Assembly: GCA_966128725.1 (NCBI GenBank)
Contig: CBHYLN010000026.1
Span: 1 to 44,901 of the forward strand
Source of the DNA: JAFDZV01 sp966128725
Lineage (GTDB): Bacteria; Bacteroidota; Ignavibacteria; OLB7
Reading direction: 5' to 3'
Length of the DNA stretch: 44,901 nt
Shown: piece after piece, positions 32,682 through 41,273 of the stretch
Layout of the letters: each line of letters starts with the position of its first letter
Numbering within the stretch: the stretch's first letter is position 1
The notes under the pieces: generated by a model
The model's database searches: none
Seen by the model: only the letters and a program-made list of their open reading frames with translations
Told to the model about the DNA's origin: nothing
Made by a program: the position numbers and the translations under genes

Positions 32682-33083
32682 CTAGATCCGAACGATCTCA
32701 ATCTCTTTTTCCACGGTAACCACAAGACTGGGATCGGAGGGCGGATCGATCAAGTCAATTCCGTCCCCCCGAACCGCGATCGTGAACTCCGTTTGCTGCC
32801 GTGCCCCGGCAACAAGCACGCGATAGTGGCCATCAAGATCCTTGTACGCCATCTCCCGCATTCCCTGCCCGGCCGAGGGCATCAGGTTCCTGGGCGCCTG
32901 CATTCCCTGTACGCGGAACTCGATGACATGCTCGGCATGGTTGATCGCCTCACTGATCTGGATGCCGTATTGAAACGCGCGAAACTGCCGCACCGTGTTG
33001 AAGCGGAAAATCGTCCAGACAACCGGCTCGCCTTCCTCGCGTCGGGCGTGGATTGTCAGTGTGAATTCGGCAAGTGTCGGCAT
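32682..33083 (-). CDS. Hypothetical protein, 133 residues
   Basis: I do not recognise this family. The protein lacks a signal peptide and membrane segments and looks beta-rich, with alternating hydrophobic residues (FTLTIHARREEGEPVVWTIF) and acidic patches near the end (EKEIEIVRI). The codon use matches its neighbours, and the start ATG at 33083 lies 48 bases after the hisS stop, so it is probably part of the hisS to purM run. It could be a small ligand-binding or partner protein of the kinase that follows it; this is only inferred from position. Confidence 0.65.
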   Translation of the reverse strand: MPTLAEFTLTIHARREEGEPVVWTIFRFNTVRQFRAFQYGIQISEAINHAEHVIEFRVQGMQAPRNLMPSAGQGMREMAYKDLDGHYRVLVAGARQQTEFTIAVRGDGIDLIDPPSDPSLVVTVEKEIEIVRI

Positions 33084-33131
33084 TGGCGCACCCGTTGCAA
33101 ATGAAAGTCGATGATAAACCGTTGGAAGCGA

Positions 33132-34403
33132 TCAGGCCCGGACGATCGCGGTGATCGCCGCCTGGAGATCGGCGAAGGCAACACCACGCTGCTCGCCGGT
33201 GGAGAGATCCTTCACCTGTGCCTCGCCGGCGGCAAGTTCGGATTCCCCGGCAATCACCACCACGCGAGCGCCGCGCCGATTGGCCTCGCGCATTTGCGCC
33301 TTCATCGAGCGTTGCAGCAGATCGCACTCGGCGGCCAGGCCGTTACGGCGAAGCTCGGTTGTTGCGGCGAATGCCCAGCGGCGCGAAGGAGCGTCCAGCC
33401 CGATCACATACGCGTCGGCCGTAAGCGGAATCGCGGGCATGGCCTTGGCGGCTTCCATCGCCAGCAGCAACCGCTCCATGCCGAAGCTGAATCCAATCGC
33501 GGGCGTCGGCTTTCCGCCAACTTCCTCGATCAATCCATCGTATCGGCCACCGCCGCCCAGCGCATCCTGCGCACCCAGATCCAGGCCCTGGAACTCGAAC
33601 GCGGTGCGCGAGTAATAGTCCAGCCCCCGTACCAGGCGATGATCCAGTACGTACGGCACACCGTTGGCTTCCAGCAGTTCCAGCACGCGGGCAAAGTGGG
33701 CGGCGGATTCCTCGCCCAGGAAATCGGCCATGCGCGGGGCATCGGCGGTAACCCGCGCATCCTCTTCGCGCTTGGAGTCCAGCACGCGCAATGGGTTCTC
33801 CTCCATGCGGCGCTGGCTTTCGGCGCTCAGCGCATCGGCCTGCGGGCGCAGGAACTCCAGCAGCGCGGCCCGGTATGCCCGGCGTTCCTCGGCCGTGCCA
33901 AGCGAGTTGATGCGCAGGCGCATGTTGGTGATGCCCAATGCGTGCAGCAGGTCGTGCCCGGCAAGCAATGTTTCGGCATCTGCCTCAGGATGCGGCGAAC
34001 CGTAGATCTCCATGCCGAACTGGTGGAACTGGCGATAACGTCCGGCCTGCGGCTGCTCGTATCGGAACATCGGCCCGATGTAGTACCACTTGCTGAGCGG
34101 TTGAGCCTGGCCGATGTTATGCTGGATGAACGCTCGCGCGGCGCCGGCGGTAAGCTCCGGGCGAAGCGTCAGCGATTCCGGAGGATCGCCCTTGTCCAGG
34201 AACGAATACATCTCCTTGCCAACGATATCGGTCCCTTCGCCAACACCTCGGCGGAACAATTCCGTTGCCTCCACGATCGGCAGGCGCACTTCGCCGCAGC
34301 CGTGGCGACGCATCAGGTCGTGGATGGCATTCTCCAGCCAGCGCCATTGGGCAGCATCGTCCGGAAGGATATCGCGGAAACCTTTGATCGAGTGTATCGC
34401 CAT
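33132..34403 (-). CDS. hisS: Histidyl-tRNA synthetase
   Basis: HisRS charges tRNA-His with histidine in the cytoplasm. The 423-residue protein starts MAIHSIKGFRDILPDDAAQW, the usual N terminus. Class II motif 1 region is near GCGEVRLPIVEATELF, motif 2 is FRYEQPQAGRYRQFHQFG, the histidine-binding HisA loop is GLDYYSRTAFEFQ, and motif 3 is AIGFSFGMERLLLA. A C-terminal anticodon-binding domain spans about residues 330-423. GGTGGTG lies a few bases before the ATG. It is followed by an unknown gene and a kinase in the same direction and is preceded by a structured spacer after ptsN, which may hold its leader or the ptsN terminator. Confidence 0.97.
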   Translation of the reverse strand: MAIHSIKGFRDILPDDAAQWRWLENAIHDLMRRHGCGEVRLPIVEATELFRRGVGEGTDIVGKEMYSFLDKGDPPESLTLRPELTAGAARAFIQHNIGQAQPLSKWYYIGPMFRYEQPQAGRYRQFHQFGMEIYGSPHPEADAETLLAGHDLLHALGITNMRLRINSLGTAEERRAYRAALLEFLRPQADALSAESQRRMEENPLRVLDSKREEDARVTADAPRMADFLGEESAAHFARVLELLEANGVPYVLDHRLVRGLDYYSRTAFEFQGLDLGAQDALGGGGRYDGLIEEVGGKPTPAIGFSFGMERLLLAMEAAKAMPAIPLTADAYVIGLDAPSRRWAFAATTELRRNGLAAECDLLQRSMKAQMREANRRGARVVVIAGESELAAGEAQVKDLSTGEQRGVAFADLQAAITAIVRA

Positions 34404-34444
34404 TAAATCACCACCATCGAGATCGGAGTTCAGAGTAACAAGAA

Positions 34445-34538
34445 CGCCCTTCGAGGGAAGGGCGGTGCGTAGGACCTAGCGTCGGTTCGGTGCGGAATCG
34501 TTCCGCGGCGTGTTTGGCACGCGCGCGTTCGCTAGGTC
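34445..34538 (-). terminator. Multi-stem RNA structure at the ptsN-hisS junction
   Basis: On the minus strand a 9-bp outer stem GACCTAGCG/CGCTAGGTC (34538-34530 with 34481-34473) encloses two hairpins (GCGTG/CACGC and GCGGAA/TTCCGC), and includes the ptsN stop codon. Next comes CGCCCTTC-CCTC-GAAGGGCG (34464-34445), followed by TTCTTGTT. The last stem is terminator-like. It could end ptsN transcription or act as a control element in front of hisS. Confidence 0.6.
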
Positions 34539-35002
34539 TCGAAGTATCGATGCTCTTCCTGCTTGAACAGTTCGAGCACTTCGGCCGATGATTGCGCGCT
34601 CAACAACTGCTTGCGGAACGCCTCGTTGTTCATCAGCCGGCTGATGCGGCTGAGGAGCTTCAGGTGCGTGCCCACGTGTGTTTCCTTGCCCACGAGCATG
34701 AAGATCAACTGCACGGGCTGGTTGTCCAGCGCGTCGAAGTCGATCGGTGCTTCGGTGATGGCAAACGCGGCCATGATATCATCCAGCGCGTCGGTTTTGC
34801 CGTGCGGGATCGCAAAGCCGTGCCCCACGCCGGTGCTCATCAGCTTCTCGCGTTCCAGAATCGCCGCGCGCACGCGTTCCAGATCGCGCACCTTTGGCGA
34901 GGTGCCGAGCATATCGATCATCGCGTTCAAGGCCTGCTCCTTTGAGGTAGCAGGGATCCGAATCGCAATGAAACTCTCGTCGAGGATAGAAGAGATGTGC
35001 AT
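34532..35002 (-). CDS. ptsN: PTS IIA-like nitrogen-regulatory protein (PtsN family)
   Basis: This 156-residue protein is an EIIA domain of the PtsN/fructose type, which accepts phosphate on a histidine and acts as a regulatory switch more than a transporter part. The active-site segment is GVGHGFAIPHGKTDALD, with His in PHGK. Further family parts are FIAIRIPATSKEQALNAMID, VQLIFMLVGKETHVGTHLKL and LSRISRLMNNEAFRKQLL. The ATG at 35002 begins MHISSILDES; longer readings upstream look non-coding. No PTS transporter, HPr or EI gene is adjacent. It is first in the leftward run with hisS and purM, with a structured junction between. Confidence 0.85.
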   Translation of the reverse strand: MHISSILDESFIAIRIPATSKEQALNAMIDMLGTSPKVRDLERVRAAILEREKLMSTGVGHGFAIPHGKTDALDDIMAAFAITEAPIDFDALDNQPVQLIFMLVGKETHVGTHLKLLSRISRLMNNEAFRKQLLSAQSSAEVLELFKQEEHRYFET

Positions 35003-35368
35003 ACTACGAACACTGGAGGGTTGAAGCATCGAGCCAGCTAACATACGAAAATTCCATCCGCGCAATGCAGGTTGTGATGTGCGAAGCGATGGGCCAACTG
35101 CTGCTGCTGCGTGAATTCGGCGGAAAACGTTGTCGGTCGCAATCTGTAGCAACTCCGGGCTGCACCCGATTGCCGGAGCGGCGATGTCATGGCGTGGTCA
35201 CCATACAGTAGCGGCGGCGCGTGGTTACAGTGCGCGGCCGTGGTGTGCGCCGGCAGCCCGAGTTAGGCGCTGGAACTTGTATCTTGGCCAGCCGAACCCG
35301 TGATCGCAATGCAGCGTTGCGGCCATCTTCGGCATCCGTGCCTGCTTCACATCTCTACCGACACATCT
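35003..35368. other. Divergent intergenic region between ptsN and the phosphohexomutase gene
   Basis: No gene is supported here. TATCTTGG at 35280-35287 (plus strand) is close to the TAnnTTTG box of Bacteroidota and lies 82 bases before the rightward start; the same TATCTTGGC occurs just before the gene at 20119. No clear -33 box is seen for it. For ptsN I see no convincing promoter. Confidence 0.35.
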
Positions 35369-36745
35369 ATGCCATTGATTCGATCGATTTCCGGCCTGCG
35401 CGGAACACTTGGTGACAGCCTTACACCCGATGTCGTGGTGCGTTATGTTTCGGCCTACGCCGCCTTCGTGGGGCCGGGCACGGTGGTTGTTGGCAACGAC
35501 GGCCGGCCCAGCGGCGCATGGGTGGAACAGGTTGTGGCTGCCACGCTTGCAGCCTGCGGGAACAACGTGCTGAGCATCGGCATGGTACCAACGCCCACGG
35601 TGCAGCTTGCCACCGAGCACTCCGACGCCGTTGGCGGCATCTCGATCAGTGCCTCGCACAATCCGTCGGAATGGAATGGCTTGAAATTCCTGACGTCCGA
35701 CGGCATCTTTCTTGACGCCGAACAGTGCTCGGCCCTGTTTGGGGCAGTGGATGCGCCGGAGCGTTCGTGGGCTGCGTGGAATATGGCGGGCACCACGACG
35801 GTGGCAGTTGACGCCGCGGTGAAACACTGTGACCGTGCGTTGGGTCTTCCTTTCGTCGACATTGCGGCCTTGCGTGAGCGGCGTTTTCGCGTGGTGGTTG
35901 ATGCGGTGAACGCATCGGGTTCGGAGATCGTGCCCAGCCTGCTGGAGCGCTGCGGCTGCGATGTGGTGCGCTTGCATTGCGACGCCACGGGTCTGTTCCC
36001 GCATACGCCGGAGCCGCTGCCGGAAAATCTCACGGGCCTGGCGGCTGCCGTGGCCACGCATGGCGCCGATTTCGGTATCGCGGTGGATCCCGACGCCGAT
36101 CGGCTGGTGCTCATCGACGAGCGCGGCAGCGCAATCGGCGAAGAGTACACGATCACGCTCGCGGCTGATTTCGTGCTCGGGTTCGAGCGTGCCCGCCATC
36201 CGGATGCTGAACTGCTGGCGGTGGTGAATCTGTCCACCACGCGCGCCGTTGAGGATGTCGCCGAACGCCACGGCGCAAGGGTTGAGCGCACACCGGTTGG
36301 CGAAATCAATGTGGCGCGTGCCATGAAGGCCAACGGCGCGGTGATCGGGGGCGAGGGGTCCGGTGGGGTGATCCTTCCGGCGCTGCATTACGGCAGGGAT
36401 TCGATTGCCGGGATTGTGATAACGCTTTCGGCGCTGCTGCATTCCGGCCAGACGTTGTCGCGGATGCGTGCCGAGCTTCCGGCCTACCACATCGTGAAGC
36501 GGCGATTGCCGCTGGCCGCGGGTGTTTCGGCCGCCGACACGCTGCATCGCGTTGCGGCCTCGAATGCCGGGCGCGCCGCCATCCGAACCGATGACGGCGT
36601 GAAGCTGGATTTCGAGCGGAGCTGGGTGCATCTGCGAGCCTCGAACACCGAACCGATAGTGCGCGTGATTGCCGAGGCTCCAACCCAGGCCGAGGCCGTT
36701 GTGCTTGCCGACGAATACGTTGCCCAGCTTGCCGCTGCGCAATAG
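35369..36745 (+). CDS. Phosphohexomutase of the GlmM/phosphomannomutase family
   Basis: This 458-residue alpha-D-phosphohexomutase moves phosphate between C1 and C6 of a hexose or glucosamine phosphate. The four functional loops are present: catalytic serine SASHNPSEWNG, metal site DPDADRLVLID, sugar-binding GEGSGGVILP and phosphate-binding RASNTEPIVRV. The N terminus is PLIRSISGLRGTLGDSLTP, as in GlmM-like members. GlmM makes glucosamine 1-phosphate for peptidoglycan, and relatives act on mannose or glucose; the loops do not by themselves decide. The ATG at 35369 starts MPLIRSISGLRGT; a start at 35300 is less likely. It lies 59 bases upstream of a secreted-protein gene with a hairpin between, so it is probably a separate unit. 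Confidence 0.85.
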   Translation: MPLIRSISGLRGTLGDSLTPDVVVRYVSAYAAFVGPGTVVVGNDGRPSGAWVEQVVAATLAACGNNVLSIGMVPTPTVQLATEHSDAVGGISISASHNPSEWNGLKFLTSDGIFLDAEQCSALFGAVDAPERSWAAWNMAGTTTVAVDAAVKHCDRALGLPFVDIAALRERRFRVVVDAVNASGSEIVPSLLERCGCDVVRLHCDATGLFPHTPEPLPENLTGLAAAVATHGADFGIAVDPDADRLVLIDERGSAIGEEYTITLAADFVLGFERARHPDAELLAVVNLSTTRAVEDVAERHGARVERTPVGEINVARAMKANGAVIGGEGSGGVILPALHYGRDSIAGIVITLSALLHSGQTLSRMRAELPAYHIVKRRLPLAAGVSAADTLHRVAASNAGRAAIRTDDGVKLDFERSWVHLRASNTEPIVRVIAEAPTQAEAVVLADEYVAQLAAAQ

Positions 36746-36752
36746 CGGTTGG

Positions 36753-36773
36753 CTGCCACTGGCACTGTGGCAG
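36753..36773. terminator. Hairpin after the phosphohexomutase gene
   Basis: CTGCCAC pairs with GTGGCAG around a 7-base loop, 7 bases after the stop. There is no T-run, so it is a weak terminator candidate. Confidence 0.45.
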
Positions 36774-36804
36774 TCGCCGTTCATCCACTGATATCAAGAG
36801 TCCT

Positions 36805-39054
36805 ATGCCTACGATTACGTGTCGACATGCCAGGAGTATCGCGGCGTTGGTGATGGCGTTGTTCATCGGTGGAGTGGTGCGCACGTTGGGGCAGGGAGTG
36901 GAAAGTGTTGGCAACGCGTATGTGCGCGCCAGTGTTTCAACGCTTTCGGAGTCCGGTCGGTTCTGGATAACTGCCGGTCCTGCGCTTGGTGGCTATCGCT
37001 TCCTGTTCGGCAATAACTTCATCAGCAGCTCCAATCTTGTATTCAAGATCACCAGCGGCGGAACCGACCAATACTACTCCAACATCCCGTTCGATTACCC
37101 GTACCGCCCTGTGCTGGCCTCGGGGCAGGAGATCGATTTTAAACCGTACGACAGTATCTATACATCCACCGATACATTGGCGGTTGCGTGGAAGGGGATG
37201 AACGGTGTGTCGGTTGTGATGCGGCTGATACCGGAGCGTGTGCTGAGTCCGTATCAGAATGGGTCGGACATGCTTCTGGAGTTCAGCTATTCGGTGCCTG
37301 GTTCGCCGCCTGGAACATCCCTCGGCATCTTCATGATGCTCGACTGCTACAACAGCCAGGCCGGCGGCATCGACGGCGTTACCACGATCACCACCAGCAA
37401 ACGGCATTTCGCGATTGGCGCGCCCGGTGGTTTGACGCGCAGTGGCGGCGATTCGGTTCCGGAGTTCTACCATATCGGCAACGCACGATTCGAGGAACCG
37501 GTAAACACGGTGATGGGCCTGCACCGTCTGCGAGGCCACTCGCACAACGGCGTCGCGCTTACAACGCCTGCCATGTTTGCTGTTGGCGAGTGGGATGGGA
37601 TGTTGCGCGAGCGATACTGGGACGTGGATTCGGCCGCAGTAGCGGCTGTGCCGATGGGCGACTGCGCAACGGCGATGCGTTGGGGTTCGCTTGTTGGCAA
37701 CGGAACAGTGCGTACGGCGTTTGGCTCCAGCGATCGCGATGGGAATAACTATTTCACCTGCCGCGACAGCAACGTGTTCGTGGTGATGGGCACCGCGCGC
37801 CTGGCCGAGCAGTTCGAGGCCGGCGGCCCGTACGTACCGGGGTCGATGCTGTGCGATGCGTGGGTGGCAAATCTTCGGGGTGATTCAACGCTTGGGGTTA
37901 CGGTTTATCTTCAGCCGCCGTCCGAGCTGATCGTGGCGGGGCCGGCCATGCGCCAGCTCCGTATCGCGCCGCGAGCGGTGGAGCGCGTGCAATGGACACT
38001 GCAGGTTCAGCCGGCCAGCGATGTGCCGCAGGCAAATCTTCCGCTGGGGCTTGTGATGCGGCTGGATGGTGATTCGGCCCGGCCTTTCCTCGACGTGTGT
38101 TCACCAACGATTACCTTGCGTGGGATTCCTCGTCCGACTGATGACATCATGGCGCCGGTTGTGGAGCGTGCCGGCAGTGGCTCAAGCCCAACGCGGTACT
38201 GGGCCTTCCGGGCATACGATCGGCATGCCGGGTTTGCATTCGATACGGGCATCGATACGCTCCGAATTGTTGGTAGCGGCACATATAACATGATGCTGAC
38301 CGTTGATACATTGCGGCGCTGTGATACGGCGGCGAACGCTGTTGCGCGCGCTCAGGTGATTGATACCACGCTGCCGGCGCGTTTGCTGCTGCTGGTGCGC
38401 GATTGCCGTGGCAATACCTCCTACGATTCGATTATCTACAAGCCGGCGCCGCGCGACACCATGGCGCCGGTGATTGTACACCTGGACTCCACGGCAACAC
38501 GTTGGACAATCCGTGCGGGTGACCTTCATCCGGGATACGCGTTTGATACGGGCATCGATACGGTGCGCATCGTTCCAGGAAAGTTGTTGAATTTCAATCT
38601 CCAGGTTGGCCCGTTCGCGCGGTGCGATACCAGCCAGATTCCGGTGATCGTGGCGCGGGTTGTTGATACCACGCTGCCCGCGTCGATTGAATACGTTGTT
38701 GTTGATTGCCGTGGCAACGCGATACGCGATTCGATAGGGTATGCCCCATTGCCTGCCGATGTTGAGATCGGTGACGACGCGCGGACGCCGTTGGAGATCG
38801 TGGACATACGCCCGCAACCCCTGTTGCTCACCACGAATGCCGTTGTTCAAGTGCGGGTTCGTGGAGCTCGCCTGCACGGCCTGACAGCCGAGCTGATACG
38901 TCCCGACGGCACGGTGGTTGTTCGCGAAACATATCCAGCCGGCACTACGCTGCTGCGATTGCAATACGGGGCGGACCTGGCGTCAGGAGCATATCTGCTG
39001 CGCGTTCAGGGGGCTTCCGGATCGGCGCAACGTATGATTATCGCGGTACGGTAA
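36805..39054 (+). CDS. Secreted protein of an unrecognised family with Ig-like modules and T9SS domain
   Basis: This 749-residue protein has a signal peptide (SIAALVMALFIGGVVRTLG before QGVESV) and a large N-terminal domain (about residues 32-440) that I do not recognise. Conserved marks shared with the neighbouring paralogue are FMMLDCYNSQAGG, HRLRGHSHNGVALTTP and NGTVRTAFGSSDRDGNN. Two modules of about 100 residues follow, each with F-D-T-G-I-D-T (AFDTGIDTLRI, AFDTGIDTVRI) and a later R-C-D-T and D-C-R-G-N, like cadherin or Ig-type folds. The C terminus is a T9SS sorting domain (GAYLLRVQGASGSAQRMIIA). Export to the surface is likely. The paralogue lies 153 bases downstream in the same direction. 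The function of the N-terminal domain is unknown. Confidence 0.82.
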   Translation: MPTITCRHARSIAALVMALFIGGVVRTLGQGVESVGNAYVRASVSTLSESGRFWITAGPALGGYRFLFGNNFISSSNLVFKITSGGTDQYYSNIPFDYPYRPVLASGQEIDFKPYDSIYTSTDTLAVAWKGMNGVSVVMRLIPERVLSPYQNGSDMLLEFSYSVPGSPPGTSLGIFMMLDCYNSQAGGIDGVTTITTSKRHFAIGAPGGLTRSGGDSVPEFYHIGNARFEEPVNTVMGLHRLRGHSHNGVALTTPAMFAVGEWDGMLRERYWDVDSAAVAAVPMGDCATAMRWGSLVGNGTVRTAFGSSDRDGNNYFTCRDSNVFVVMGTARLAEQFEAGGPYVPGSMLCDAWVANLRGDSTLGVTVYLQPPSELIVAGPAMRQLRIAPRAVERVQWTLQVQPASDVPQANLPLGLVMRLDGDSARPFLDVCSPTITLRGIPRPTDDIMAPVVERAGSGSSPTRYWAFRAYDRHAGFAFDTGIDTLRIVGSGTYNMMLTVDTLRRCDTAANAVARAQVIDTTLPARLLLLVRDCRGNTSYDSIIYKPAPRDTMAPVIVHLDSTATRWTIRAGDLHPGYAFDTGIDTVRIVPGKLLNFNLQVGPFARCDTSQIPVIVARVVDTTLPASIEYVVVDCRGNAIRDSIGYAPLPADVEIGDDARTPLEIVDIRPQPLLLTTNAVVQVRVRGARLHGLTAELIRPDGTVVVRETYPAGTTLLRLQYGADLASGAYLLRVQGASGSAQRMIIAVR

Positions 39055-39060
39055 AAATGA

Positions 39061-39092
39061 GGCATGCGCTACTCCTGTAGTTCCCGCATGCC
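39061..39092. terminator. Hairpin after the first of the paired secreted-protein genes
   Basis: GGCATGCG pairs with CGCATGCC, with an inner CTAC-TCCT-GTAG hairpin. It starts 7 bases after the stop. A T-run is present only on the minus-strand side (TCATTTTTAC), where it overlaps the coding end, so terminator direction is uncertain. Confidence 0.5.
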
Positions 39093-39207
39093 GATCGATG
39101 CCGCTCGAGGGAAGCACGGCCTTGCTCTCCTTGGCGGTGGTTACGAACTCATCTCCGGCGTATCTCGTTTGTATTGTTAATCACGCCACGAGGCGGGAGG
39201 TGCTGTC

Positions 39208-41190
39208 ATGAGTCACGGTTATCGTTGTTTACTGCGATTGCGCGTACCGAGATTCGCGCTATTGCTGGTCATTACTGTTCTGTTCCCGTCGGCGTTGCCG
39301 GCTCAACAGGATCTTGTATCTGTTGGAGATTCATATATCACCGCAAGCGTTGTGCTGAATCCCACATCGCAGTATGGTGGCGGACGTTTTGTTATCGATG
39401 CAGGTTCGGCGGCCGGTGGGTATCGCTTCCTGTATTTCATCACGTCCTGCGTTGTGTTCCGTGTAGTCGATGGCGGCAATACCTGGTACCACACAAACGC
39501 AAAGCCGATGTTTGGCGGCCAGCCCATGGTGGACGCCAATGCCGAGGTTCCTTACACTCCGTTCGACAGTGCAACGCACGTTGCCGACACCATTGTGGTG
39601 TACTGGCGTAATCTGCATGGCTTTGCCGTTGCAATGCGCTTCTTCCCGGACAAATTGGCTGGCCAATATGCCCGGGGCAACGATATGATCGTTGAGTTCA
39701 ACTATCACCGTACCACGGCGTCGGCACAGGCGGAGTTTGGTGTGTTCATGATGTTGGACTGCTATAACGGGCAGGCCGAGGGCGCGGGCGGTGGCGGCGA
39801 CAAATCATCGGTGATAACCGATGTTGGCTATTTCCCGACCACAGGAAACGGGAAGGTGTTCAAAAGCGGTGTGGACACGCTGCCATCGTTTTACCATGTC
39901 GGGAACTTCCTGTACAGTTCCCCGATCAACAATGTGCTCCCTATCCACCGTCTGCAGGGCATCTCGCACGGCGGCTTTCCGATTACTCCGCCGGACCAGT
40001 TTGCTATCGGCAATTGGCGGCGGTTCCGGACGCTGGGCTGGGATCTCGATCTTGGTGGGCTTCTGGTGGGCGATGCCGCAACGGCAATGCGCTGGCAGGG
40101 GCTGCGGGATAGCGGCACCGTACGCACGGCGTTCGGCCTGGACGACCGTGATGCCAACAACCTGTATCATTGCCGCAACAACCGCCTGTTTCTGGACATC
40201 CGCACGATCCGGCTGGCCGAGCAGGCAGTTGCCGGTGGCCAGTACTCCCCGTCGGCATTCGATGTTCAAACCTGGGTGACCAATACCGACACAGTGGCGA
40301 TTGACGTGGCCCTGGAGCAACACCTGCCGCAGGTCGGGGCGCCGCTGTACGGTTTGTTGGCGATCGATGCCTCAACGCCCGCGATACAGACGCTGCACCT
40401 GGCGCCGCATGCCACAGGCCAGCTGCGTTGGCGGATGAACGTTGCCGTTACCGACGGCCGTACGGTTGATTATCCGCTCGATATCCGATATCGCTTTATC
40501 GCAACCGACCCCATGCGCGTGCTCAGCGTGCCATGCCAACCCATCGTGACGCTGCGCGGTGTAAACGTGCCGCCTCCGGCCGATACATTGCCACCGGTGA
40601 TCGCGCTGCGTTCGGCAAGCAGCGATAGCTCGTTGCGGCAGTTCACGGTGAGCGATGTCCACCCAGGGTATCTGTTCGATACCGGTCTGGACACGATTAC
40701 CGTGCAGGGCACGGCGGTGAATATGACCGTATCGAAGTCCGTACCGGTCCGTTGCGACACCGCCAGCACATCCAACGTGCAGGCCAACGTGCCGGACAAG
40801 TCGAAGGCTGGCTATGCGGTTCTGCGCGTTACCGATTGCGCCGGGAACGTTGCCCTGCGCGAGGTCCGGTACGCACCAATTGCCGGAGCTGATCGCCCGC
40901 AGTCAGGCTCCGGCGCACTGGCCATTGTGGGGCTTGGCCCATTGCCGATTGCGCTGCACGAAACCAGGGCGCTTCGCCTTGATGTGGTTGGCCTTACAGC
41001 GCGGGGTGCCAACGCGGAATTGATTGCGATGGACGGCGGAATTGCGGCCACGTTCACGATCGAGGCCAACGCCAGCGGAAGCGCGCATGTGCGCCTGGAG
41101 CTTCCGGCGTCGGTTGTGCCCGGTGTGTACATGCTGCGGTTGCACGGAGGCGTGGCCACGGTAAGCGCCAAGGTGGTTGTGGTTCGATAA
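39208..41190 (+). CDS. Secreted protein, paralogue of the preceding gene, with T9SS domain
   Basis: This 660-residue protein has a signal peptide (FALLLVITVLFPSALPA before QQDLVSVG) and the same unrecognised N-terminal domain as the gene before it: VFMMLDCYNGQAEG, LPSFYHVGNF, HRLQGISHGGFPITPP, SGTVRTAFGLDDRDANN and IRLAEQAVAGG line up segment for segment. It has one F-D-T-G module (YLFDTGLDTITVQG, VRCDTAS, RVTDCAGN) where the other has two, explaining most of its shorter length. It ends in a T9SS-like domain (VPGVYMLRLHGG and a final AKVVVVR). GGGAGGTG lies five bases before the ATG, a strong ribosome site for this region. The two genes are a tandem duplication; function unknown, probably surface or secreted. 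Confidence 0.82.
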   Translation: MSHGYRCLLRLRVPRFALLLVITVLFPSALPAQQDLVSVGDSYITASVVLNPTSQYGGGRFVIDAGSAAGGYRFLYFITSCVVFRVVDGGNTWYHTNAKPMFGGQPMVDANAEVPYTPFDSATHVADTIVVYWRNLHGFAVAMRFFPDKLAGQYARGNDMIVEFNYHRTTASAQAEFGVFMMLDCYNGQAEGAGGGGDKSSVITDVGYFPTTGNGKVFKSGVDTLPSFYHVGNFLYSSPINNVLPIHRLQGISHGGFPITPPDQFAIGNWRRFRTLGWDLDLGGLLVGDAATAMRWQGLRDSGTVRTAFGLDDRDANNLYHCRNNRLFLDIRTIRLAEQAVAGGQYSPSAFDVQTWVTNTDTVAIDVALEQHLPQVGAPLYGLLAIDASTPAIQTLHLAPHATGQLRWRMNVAVTDGRTVDYPLDIRYRFIATDPMRVLSVPCQPIVTLRGVNVPPPADTLPPVIALRSASSDSSLRQFTVSDVHPGYLFDTGLDTITVQGTAVNMTVSKSVPVRCDTASTSNVQANVPDKSKAGYAVLRVTDCAGNVALREVRYAPIAGADRPQSGSGALAIVGLGPLPIALHETRALRLDVVGLTARGANAELIAMDGGIAATFTIEANASGSAHVRLELPASVVPGVYMLRLHGGVATVSAKVVVVR

Positions 41191-41273
41191 CAACGGATGG
41201 CTCCCCCCAACGGCGAGCCCGGATCGTACGGGTTCCTGAAGCACGAAACGTGTATCGGGAAAGGGGGAGAACC

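Noticed and set aside
34473..34538. Possible tRNA at the three-stem structure
   Set aside because: The closing stem is 9 bp, there is no anticodon arm of tRNA size and no T-loop sequence, and it overlaps the ptsN stop.
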